Source: Rotaria socialis (taxonomy: Eukaryota > Rotifera > Eurotatoria > Philodinida > Philodinidae). From it: a stretch of 64,000 bases of DNA. The position numbers were made by a program, and so were the translations under genes. Every line of letters begins with the position of its first letter. The stretch's first letter is position 1. The notes under the pieces are model-generated. The model was not told where the DNA came from. It worked only from the letters and a program-made list of their open reading frames with translations, and did no database searches. Below, piece by piece: positions 1 through 8,322 of the stretch. Location: positions 1-64,000 of the forward strand of contig CAJNYU010003438.1 of assembly GCA_905331475.1 (NCBI GenBank). The letters run 5' to 3'.

Positions 1-85
1 GGGCATCGTAACCTGTTGTATAACAACTATCGATTACGATGAAAAGGAATGAAAGAAAAGAAACGAATAAGTTTAAGAAAAACAA

Positions 86-120
86 GTTAGCGTCGTAGAG
101 CGACATCTTACGACGCTAAC
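86..120. repeat. Perfect 12-bp hairpin
   Basis: GTTAGCGTCGTA at 86-97 is exactly reverse-complemented at 109-120 around an 11-base loop. It is more GC-rich than the surrounding DNA. It may be the end of a small inverted-repeat element; nothing coding is attached to it. Confidence 0.6.
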
Positions 121-410
121 ACCTTCATCTTCTAGGGAAAAGAAAGAAAAAAAATAATACGTTTAATTGGGTGACCAATTATAAAACCGTATCACTACCA
201 ATGAAAAAATGAAACAAATCAAAATGAAAATACCCAAAAAAAAACCAAGAGCAAACAACAAAAGAAACGCGATCATGAAGAGATCGATCATACACAAGGG
301 ACAAACCAAATATCAGAAATGGATATCAGACTTTACTTTTAAAATCCTATTAAATTCCAAATTGAAATGAATATTAGGATTTATTAAAAAATCCCCATGA
401 ATTCGAATTA

Positions 411-655
411 ATTCGAATAAAATCGAATAAAATCTCAATAAATCTCAATAAATCCCAATAAATCCCAATAAATCCCGATAAATCCCAAGACCAATCTAAA
501 TACCGGAATTCATTAAAAGACCCCTATCAATTTAAATAAAATAAAATAAAATCGTAATAGATCTCAATAAATCTCAATAAATCCCAATAAATCTCGAAAC
601 AGAAATAAATACCGGGATTTATTAAAAGATCCTAATAAATCCCAAATAAATAATT
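411..655. repeat. Degenerate 10-bp tandem array (AATAAATCCC-like)
   Basis: Units of the type AATCCCAATA / AATCTCAATA repeat head to tail at about 411-488 and 561-598, with decayed units between and after. It is a minisatellite-like array. I see no gene in it. Confidence 0.7.
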
Positions 656-761
656 CCCGGTAGCTGCTGTGAAAAACACATTGTTACTACTTATCGATGG
701 AGACATTGCTTTATGACAATAGCAACGGTAAATGCTAAGGAAAGAATAACTTTCATAATTG

Positions 762-837
762 CATTTTTCATTTTTCATTTTTCATTTTTCATTTTTCATT
801 TTTCATTTTTCATTTTTCATTTTTCATTTTTCATTTT
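762..837. repeat. 7-bp tandem array (CATTTTT)n
   Basis: About ten nearly perfect copies of CATTTTT in tandem. A simple satellite with no coding potential. Confidence 0.85.
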
Positions 838-1455
838 CTATTTCAAAAAAATCTCAATTTAAAAATAATCTAGCTAGCCATACCTACCAGAGACTGAATC
901 GAAACGACTTTTTATGGTTTCAGTTCGGTTCGGCTTGACTCAATTTTTTTCAAATCTGTTCGAGTTCGGTTCGGTCCAATTCCGATAAAAAAAAGACAAA
1001 AAAGGAATCAACGAGGTACACTATGTACAATTGACTAATTATCATGAAGATCGTTATTCTGATTGTTATAAACAGAAACATGACGTTATGCAAATTTATA
1101 ACAAGCTTATGTAAAGTAAGAGATCGAACATGTCTTGATCATTTTCGACAATGTGAATTTTTCAAAACATGCTCGTTCACTCAATTCTTTTTTTTTTTAT
1201 GTGCGTCGGCATTCTCTCCCTTTTTATTTAAAACGGCTCCCTAATACACGTAATGAAAAAGAAAACGATTTCCCTCGCAAAAAAAACACACCTTTGTAAG
1301 CATTTAAAAGAGAATTCTTTTCGGAGATAGCCTAGCTGTTGACATTAAATGCTCTCAAAACTGTTATTCTTCGCAAAAAAAAACATTTATAATGTGCTAA
1401 AATGTGCCCTTGTCTGAAACACGATCTGAAAGGAGTGTTGAAGTATCTATGGTAG
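838..1455. other. Gene-less AT-rich stretch
   Basis: No supported gene. Around 919-978 the motif TTCGGTTCGG recurs, suggesting a small decayed repeat. Short open frames here (e.g. 1044-1244) have no recognisable protein features. Confidence 0.5.
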
Positions 1456-1566
1456 AAATTTGGACCCATCTTCCCTCGCCACAGACTGTTACAGAGAAAT
1501 TAATTAATTTCTCTGTAACGGTTTGTGATGGTTTCTAGACAGCAGTGGACGATGGGACCAATTGAT
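1456..1566. mobile_element. Small foldback (MITE-like) element
   Basis: A near-perfect hairpin at 1480-1527 is centred on AATTAATT, with about 24-bp arms differing at one or two bases. Outside it the ends are weakly inverted: TTGGACCCATC on the left, and GATGGGACCAA on the right. I found no clear target duplication and no open frame. Confidence 0.5.
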
Positions 1567-1796
1567 CGGGAAATGGTCACATTTTAAGCAGAAATGAACC
1601 ACCCCACATAAAGCCATACGTTTTAAGGAGAAATGGAAAAGAAAGAATATATATATCTTTATGTTTCACTATTTTTCCAAGTAAATAGTTTCAAGCAGAA
1701 GTCTATAATTTATAGAGGAAAATGCTTTCAACAAGAAGAAATGGAAAAAAAAGAATCTATATGCAAATATATATATATATAGATAAATGTCATAGA

Positions 1797-2273
1797 TCCA
1801 CAAGAAGTTGAAGCTATCCTGGTCTAACTTTCATTTATAAATATATGCGATATTTATCAGTTTGATCCCTTTAGATCACTTTAGTTCTTTTAGCCTCTTG
1901 AATCCATTTTTAAATATAAAGTGATCAAAAGTAGAGATGCACCAGTACCAGTATTACTGGTTGTATGGTATGGGTACCAGTATTTCTAGTTTACCAGGAT
2001 CATCGGTGTCAACACACACCAGTATTGAGAGTTCTATTAACTAACACCTCCAATACTGGTGCGTGTTGACATCGATGACTCTGGCAAACTAGAAATACTG
2101 GTACTGGTGCATCCCTAACCAAAAGGGACTAAAAGAACTAAAGGTAGTAGAAGGACTAAAGGGAATGGGGTGATAGGAGTAATATGGCTAAAGGGATTAA
2201 AGGAATCAAAAGGATAATGAGGGTTTATATTTGTAAAGAAAAGTTAGACCAGGATAACTTTAATTTCTTATGG
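1797..2273. mobile_element. Foldback element split by a hAT-type MITE
   Basis: The left arm 1797-1831 (core TATCCTGGTCTAACTTT) is inverted at 2240-2273 with four or so mismatches. Further inside, CTTTAG...TTTAGTTCTTTTAG at about 1869-1893 is inverted at about 2126-2160. A separate inverted-repeat element sits near the centre (1932-2117), so this looks like one foldback element that another inserted into. Non-coding. Confidence 0.55.
1932..2117. mobile_element. hAT-type MITE with 8-bp target duplication
   Basis: The ends are TAGAGATGCACCAGTACC and, inverted, TAGGGATGCACCAGTACC, continuing as near-identical arms of about 60 bp. TAGGGATG-like ends are typical of hAT elements. Flanking 8-mers are ATCAAAAG (1924-1931) and ACCAAAAG (2118-2125), matching at 7 of 8 bases, as expected for an aged 8-bp duplication. 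There is no transposase frame. Confidence 0.65.
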
Positions 2274-2289
2274 ACCCCCTCATAGAAAA

Positions 2290-4290
2290 AGCTTTTCAGT
2301 ACAGCCTCACTTGGGCTAAAATGTGGAACTCGCATATTACAAATCACTTAGAAACTGACCACATAGAGCTAGAGCGTTTTATTTTTTTTTAATAGAGTGA
2401 GCTTCATAGCTGTTTTTGGAATACGACGGAGAAAAAATAAAAATACCTGAATAAGTGAAAACGCAGAATTTCTTTCATTTAAATGACTTTAAAATATTTC
2501 TGAAATTCTCTAACTAAACAAATGCCTACAGATAAGTTACAGTTCGATGAAGTTTTATTTTTTGACGCTGTTGGTATACAACAATATTGATAAGAAATAT
2601 GAAATATTTCTTTTTTTGATCTTGAAGTAAAATAAATATGAATTCAATTTTACACTTAAACATTGTTTTACTATTAGTAAATAGAATATATTACTTCGGT
2701 AATTTTTTTTGTTCCCTCGCTTGTAGTATGATAAAATTTTAAAATAATTTCTCTAAGCAAATTCTTATTCTCGTTTATATTTTATTTCAATTAATATCTC
2801 TCTTATAATGATTGAATTATATCTTTATATTTTTATACAGAAACACAGAAAATCATCTTTGAAAACAAAGTTTAATTTCGCAAGATATAAAAAAATACGC
2901 TGAAACTATGTTTGGCTTTGGAAGATTATTTTTAAAAATTCATCAGTTAGTTTGAAAATATATTCAAGATTCTTCTTCTAATGATGATTAACAATTCACC
3001 CTCTAGATTATAATTTAGTTAAATATTTCTGAAACAATTAAATGCTTGCTATTTCGATTTCAAGTTGACTGAAATGATTATAATAGTAACGATAGTTTTT
3101 GTTTGCTGCTGAATTATAAATCCTAATATATAGTTTTTCTACGATTTAGAATTCAAGAACTCTTAACAAATCTAAGAAATATCAAGCAGAAAAATATCGT
3201 CCTGGCAAAAATTCTTTTCTTTTCATTCTGTTTATGTAAGACGATCAAAGATATTGTGCCAATAGTCTATATTCTCATATATTCAGAAAATCATGTGTAC
3301 CTTTTTATGAACGATACACCCCTCCTGATTCAGATATCTACGTTTCCCCATTGTGGAATTTCTTCTTATTCTTTATACGGATAATTAGAGTAGTCGACAA
3401 GAACGATTAGATATTAAAATGTTTACAAAAGCATATGAGTGCAAGGTTAGAGCATAATAAGAAAGAATATCTTCTGGATACTATCAGTGCATCATTAGAT
3501 CAAATGTGACATGAATGAGCTCGAGAGTTTATGTCAATCAATGAAATAATCGAAAAGTCCTAAGTTATTCTCTATTTAGTTCATAATTTCGTTTTTAGTA
3601 ATAAATAGAAATATAGAAGGAAATAGAGAAAGAAAATAGCGAGAGTGTAAAAGGACGAGAAAATATAGTAAGAGAGAGTTAGATAATTTTAGAGTAGTAT
3701 TGAGAGGTAGTGGTATAGATAGTAAGGAAAAGAGTTAGTTAGTTAGAAATATTAAGTAGAAGTTACAATACAGAATCGTGAAACAGTTATCGTTCAACAT
3801 TTTTTATTATTGTGCATGTTGTAATCATTTATCAATATTATATCAAATTGTTATTATCTGTGTGTGCTCACATTATTGTTAAAATAAATATCATAAAAAC
3901 CCGTAACGTTATATTTTGATTTATTAATTTACCCAGAACCAATGAAAAATAACCCACAAAATATTTTGTTACACCTATGACTAGAAATAAAGAAAAGACG
4001 GCTTTCAATATTGTTTTCTATCATTTCTATAAATAAATGTAAATTCTTTGCCCCCGTTTTAACTCGTTTTTTCTCTGCCATATTACTATCTATACCACTA
4101 TTTCCATTCTGTCGAAGAAAACAAAATTTGGATTGAATAATATTTCTTCACAAGCCCTGGATAAAACAGCGCAACATGAAAGAAATAAAAAATACACACC
4201 ATCCTTAACTTGAACCAAATGAAAGCTTTTTAAATAGCACTCGTCACCATAATATACGCATAAAAAAATCTGCAAATGAAGGAATTTTCT
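2290..4290. other. Gene-less AT-rich stretch
   Basis: About 2 kb with frequent stops on both strands and only fragments under 65 codons. I see no RNA gene, repeat array or recognisable protein. Confidence 0.5.
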
Positions 4291-4292
4291 TA

Positions 4293-4609
4293 CCCAGGAG
4301 ATTCAATCCGACCAGCGGATCCGATCGTTTCCGGCATCGGATCCTATGGATTCCTTTGCTTTTCGGTCGGCTCCGTTGAATTCCGACGATTTCCTAACTA
4401 ACGGATTTCGGTTCGGTTTTCGCCGGAAAAATTCCGTTAAGTAGCGCAAAATTTCGACCCGGAATTCGTCGGAAATCGACGGAACCGATGGGAATTGATC
4501 AGAAATGGTCCGATGAAATCTGGACCGGAATCCGTTAGTTAGGAAATCGTCGGAATTCAGCGGAACCGATCGGTTCCTACCGATTCCGACGTACACTGAT
4601 TCTCCTGGG
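4293..4609. mobile_element. CCC...GGG-ended MITE, copy 1 (2-bp TSD TA)
   Basis: The left end CCCAGGAGATTCAATCCGAC matches the inverted right end CCCAGGAGAATCAGTGTACG over the outer bases. TA flanks both sides (4291-4292 and 4610-4611). The interior is unusually GC-rich and built from repeated CGGAATTC / TCCGACG-like words in both orientations. A 118-codon minus-strand frame across it (4303-4659) is an artefact of the high GC content. It shares ends and interior with the copies at 6316 and 7589. Confidence 0.65.
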
Positions 4610-5062
4610 TATTGAGGATTAGACAAATATTTGATCGGTGACATAAACGCTCGTTTCAAGCGGAAAAATGACCTTCAGATCAAAAATGCTTAAAAACTAA
4701 ACTTACGATACGCACACTAAGCAAAAAAACAGTAACGAAAATATCCCGTTCCCCCAATAACATCAAACCACTGTAGAAATGAATTTGTAGCGGAAAAATG
4801 AAAAACTCAATGGGAAAAATAGTTTAGATAAATGAAACATCATTTTTCCTATAGAGAAAAATGCGTTCGAATGTAATCGAAATGAACTTACAGGTATTCG
4901 CGATAAGAGGAAAAGGAGTTTGCACGGTACTAAGGATGTTGGGAACATTTACAGTCGCTTAGATTTTGGTCAGGGTTCCAGCCGTACCCCATTTGAGCCT
5001 TTTGTACCTAAAAACAATTGTACATCTGAGGTACGCATTTTGTACCCCATCTGCATTTTTCA

Positions 5063-5548
5063 ATGTTACGACTACTATCATCCATATTTTGGTTGAAACT
5101 AAGAAAATTTCTGTCTCTTTATCCGACATTTACTATTGATAAAGATGTGAAGCGTCAATTATATTGGTTGGCTGCTAATGGTCATGTTTATGAAGAATTT
5201 AACAATGACATATGCAACCAGTCTCATCATGAAGATAATCTCATTCACAAATCGACGATCGAAAATCATGAACGAGAAGTGGAATTTCAGTCTGATCAAT
5301 TTTGGGCTGTTCTTCTTGTAAAGTCGAAACCAATGTGTATTGAAATGTACAAAATTATTTCTTATGTGTACTCAATTCCTTGCTCGAATGCATTTGTTGA
5401 AGGCGTTTTTAATCAAAGAAAAAGCGCATGGACTGCCAGTCGCAATTTGACAGTGAATAAAACGATAGCTGCTGAATTGAAAATCAGATTTAATAGTACT
5501 ATGACATGTGAAGATTTTTTTCTTTTGCTCAAACACAACTTCAATTGA
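5063..5548 (+). pseudogene. hAT transposase C-terminal (dimerisation) fragment
   Basis: The 161-residue open frame lies inside the 996-bp hAT element. From about residue 80 it reads FWAVLLVKSKP, then IPCSNAFVEGVFNQRKSAW, then TVNKTIAAELKIRFN. This matches the layout of the hAT C-terminal dimerisation region: a conserved W, an IP-(A/C)-S-(N/S)-A patch with a Glu, a basic stretch, then a helix ending near N. The BED zinc finger and the N-terminal catalytic acids are absent, so it cannot be an active transposase. It is intact over its length, which suggests a fairly recent deletion. The ATG shown may not be a real start. Confidence 0.7.
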
Positions 5549-5617
5549 TAAAGTGTGGCAAAGGCAACAAAAATACAGTTTCGAAAAAAAGCGTGCAACA
5601 GTTAGTGTAAATATAAA

Positions 5618-5661
5618 TCGAGAAGGTTCGCTTTGAGTATACTCAAAGTGAACCTTCTCGA
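5618..5661. repeat. 44-bp palindrome inside the hAT element
   Basis: The left arm TCGAGAAGGTTCGCTTTGAG is followed by a near-exact inverted copy with no loop; the 22-bp arms have one mismatch. It abuts a second palindrome (5661-5696). Confidence 0.8.
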
Positions 5662-5696
5662 TAATAAAACAATGCTTATAAGCATTGTTTTATTAT
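5661..5696. repeat. 36-bp perfect palindrome inside the hAT element
   Basis: ATAATAAAACAATGCTTA is followed directly by its exact reverse complement. It shares one base with the palindrome before it. The two lie just after the transposase-fragment stop codon and may be subterminal protein-binding sites or a transcription stop hairpin. Confidence 0.8.
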
Positions 5697-5974
5697 GATT
5701 GAATTAAATATATGTATGACAAAATGAAATTTTATTGTGAACATATTTATTAGAAAATAAAGATTTCAACTTGAAAGCTAGACTTTATAGTAAAACGAAA
5801 AACTGAGAATGCCCCTTCCTGATTGAAAATAGTTTTCGAAATTGATTTCCGCAGCCGGTGGCCAGTGTGAAAGATGTAAAATGCGTACCTCATGAATGTA
5901 CCTCATTTACAACTGAGTTGTACCTAAGGTGTACCCCATTTGGGTCTTGAACAGCTGGCAACCCTGATTTTGGT

Positions 5975-6315
5975 TGACTTTGGTTAAAACAATGATGGGT
6001 AAATTTGCATGAAGGTGGGATGCCGAAAATCATTTACGATATAAGCGAAAACTTTCATAGTTTAGTGGTGATGCATGACGAATGTCAAAGAGCGGTTAAG
6101 AAATTTGGTTTCAATGAATCGTTGGGAAAGAAGGAATGTGAAGAATGAAAATAAAAATGAAAACTACTCATATTTGGTGTTTGTAGAGTTCTTTATAGCA
6201 TGGAATATGTTGTATATGCACGGATATCTTTTCTGAACAGTGACGACAAAAGTACTCGATATGAATTTAGTATACACGCTGACTTATACTTATATAGTTT
6301 GTCTTCTGTTATAGA
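5975..6315. other. Gene-less spacer between two mobile elements
   Basis: AT-rich DNA between the hAT element and the next MITE. No gene, repeat or RNA is recognised. Confidence 0.4.
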
Positions 6316-6873
6316 CCCAGGAAAATGAATCCTAGCCTAGGATCCGATGAGTTCCGATCGGTTTCTATTGGAATCCGACGGAGCTCTTCGGAAGGCGCAA
6401 GGAAACTATCGGATTATCGTCGGATTCCTGTTTCCGGAATAGATATCGGATCCTAATATCGGAAACTAATAAAATCCGACAGTAACCGTCAATCGGAACC
6501 GGAATGCTTCGGATTTCATTGGTTCCGACAATCGGATATCATTGGAAATACGACTGTCAAATCCGACATTGATTCCTCAACCAGGAATCCAACGGGATTT
6601 CGTCGGATAGTAGGACCCCATAGAATCCGATGGGATTCGGTATCGGATTGATNGATATCGGATCCTAATATCGGAAACTAATAAAATCCGACAGTAACCG
6701 TCAATCGGAACCGGAATGCTTCGGATTTCATTGGTTCCGACAATCGGATATCATTGGAAATACGACTGTCGGATCCGACATTGATTCCTCAACCAGGAAT
6801 CCTACGGGACTTCGTCGGATGGTAGGACCCCATAGAATCCGATGGGATTCGGTATCGGATTGATTCACCTGGG
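6316..6873. mobile_element. CCC...GGG-ended MITE, copy 2 (2-bp TSD GA), with an internal duplication across an N
   Basis: It starts CCCAGGAAAATGAATCC and ends, inverted, CCCAGGTGAATCAATCC; GA flanks both sides. The GC-rich interior is made of CGGATTCC/TCGGAT words like the copies at 4293 and 7589. A block of about 211 bp (6442-6652) is repeated at 6654-6864 with about 3% divergence, and the single N at 6653 lies exactly at the join. This may be two alleles or read ends placed side by side rather than a true tandem copy, so the real element may be about 346 bp. Confidence 0.6.
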
Positions 6874-7441
6874 GACAGAACGGAAAAATAATTCATTTTT
6901 GACCTGAACGGCATTTTTCCGCTTGAAATGAACATTTATCTCACCAATCGATTTTTTGTCTATTGCTGTCTGAGGAATATTATCTTCACTCAAAATTTGC
7001 ATTACATGGATTAGAAATAAAAACAAAGTTTGCTAAAACTTGAAGCTATTTTTCCCATTCACTTGTTTGCACTGAACCAGTGCTAAGTTATTAATTGATT
7101 TACACATAACTTTAAAAATATTTGGCTATTTAACTCATTTTTTAGTTCAAAGAAATTAAAATCTCATTACGTTAAACGGCTTATCCGCACCTACTCTTAA
7201 TTGATATTTATAGTCATGAAAGAAAAAATTGATACTAACATTATATTGTTGAATCATAGAAAATAGAATTTCAAATACTTCTCTTCAATCTCTAATGACT
7301 ATGTATAGATTTTATGTCAACTGATCAAAACAATGTTGCAGAAATTTTGGACTACTTAATAAGATTTATGGTTTACTATGTAGAATAATATCAATCGGAT
7401 AATAGAACTGAAACACAAGTCAAAATCAATTGAATAACTGC
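6874..7441. other. Gene-less AT-rich stretch
   Basis: I see no supported gene or repeat between the second MITE copy and the CCCATGT element. Confidence 0.4.
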
Positions 7442-7574
7442 CCATGTTGCGAATACCGGATCATTTTTTGCGGTAAACCACGGTATTTATCCGTTCTGCG
7501 ATAATGGGAGCCGGTAACCGGATCGATAAAACCGCGGTTAACCGCCGATTTTCATGCGGTTTTTATTACATGGG
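7442..7574. mobile_element. CCCATGT...ACATGGG MITE (2-bp TSD TG)
   Basis: A 133-bp patch, markedly GC-richer than its flanks, begins CCCATGT and ends ACATGGG. TG stands on both sides (7440-7441 and 7575-7576). The interior has CCGGTAACCGG, CCGCGGTTAACCG and similar inverted words. It has the CCC/GGG ends and 2-bp duplication of the neighbouring CCCAGG family but a different interior. Confidence 0.5.
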
Positions 7575-7588
7575 TGGAATAGCTGAAG

Positions 7589-7702
7589 CCCAGGAGAATC
7601 AGGGTACGTCGGAATTCAACGGAGTCGACTGAAAAGCAACGGAATCCATAGGATCCGGTGCCGGAAACGATCGGATCCACTGGTCGGATTGAATCTCCTG
7701 GG
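7589..7702. mobile_element. CCC...GGG-ended MITE, copy 3 (2-bp TSD AG), internally deleted
   Basis: The ends CCCAGGAGAATCAGGGTACG and inverted CCCAGGAGATTCAATCCGAC match the copy at 4293 in the opposite orientation. The middle has lost about 200 bp. AG flanks both sides. The retained interior (GGATCCGATCGTTTCCGGCA in inverse, with small differences) confirms common origin. Confidence 0.65.
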
Positions 7703-7990
7703 AGATTTTACTTGAGATCAATTTGCAGAACACGAAGTGGTGAAATCTATTAGAATAAAAACGTTGGGGGTACAGCAGCTGTGTGTCCAGTTGTTTTAGT
7801 TAGTCTACACAAAAACATCTTTATTGTTACTAATCATGGTTAGAAATCTCGACCGAAAGAATTATAATAGGAACAAAAATGAACTAAGAGTGCTTGAAGT
7901 TATCGTTTCGTTGGAGACAGTACTGAAATGAAACCTGCTATTTTCATGCATTCCATTTTCTACATTGATCTTGTCATCGTCATGCTTAAT

Positions 7991-8322
7991 CCAAGCAGGC
8001 AAATTTTTGGGAAAACGCGTTTATACACTCAATTGGGAACCGCGATTGTGAGTCATTAACGCTCAGGAACGAAACGCAAGAAACGCGTTTTTACGCAGAA
8101 TTCTCACTTTCAGAGCGTGAAAACGGGTAAAAGCTCTAATCCTCAGCGTTTAAATGAATTAGTTTTTAAGTTATCGAATAATTGTACGTTTAAACGCTCT
8201 GAAATTGAGAATTCTGCGTAAAAAATGCGCTTCTTCCGCTTCGTTCCTGAGCGTTAATGGCTCACAATCGCGGTTCCCGATTGAGTATGTAAACGCGTTT
8301 TCCCAAACGTTTGCCTGCCTGG
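7991..8322. mobile_element. 332-bp foldback element with long terminal inverted repeats
   Basis: The ends CCAAGCAGGCAAATTTTTGG and inverted CCAGGCAGGCAAACGTTTGG begin arms of roughly 130-150 bp that pair almost throughout. Shared blocks include GGGAAAACGCGTTTA, GGGAACCGCGATTGTGAG and ATTAACGCTCAGGAACGAA. The short centre is AT-rich and no coding frame is present. I could not find a convincing target duplication. Confidence 0.7.

Larger units (their letters stand above)
4971..5966 (+). mobile_element. Non-autonomous hAT transposon, 996 bp, with 8-bp TSD
   Basis: The element starts CAGGGTTCCAGC and ends, inverted, CAGGGTTGCCAGC. It is flanked on both sides by the identical 8-mer ATTTTGGT (4963-4970 and 5967-5974), the target duplication size of the hAT superfamily. 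Subterminal GTACCCCATTTG and GAGGTACGCATTTT motifs recur inverted near both ends. Inside are the last 161 codons of a transposase-like protein and two adjacent palindromes. At under 1 kb, with only the C-terminal part of a transposase, it is an internal deletion derivative that would depend on a full-length copy elsewhere. Confidence 0.8.

Noticed and set aside
411-655. Telomeric array
   Set aside because: The unit is a degenerate AATAAATCCC, not a G-rich telomere repeat, and it does not lie at a recognisable chromosome end.
4303-4659. 118-codon minus-strand frame
   Set aside because: It lies across a GC-rich MITE with repeated words; its length reflects lack of AT-rich stops, and the protein has no recognisable features.
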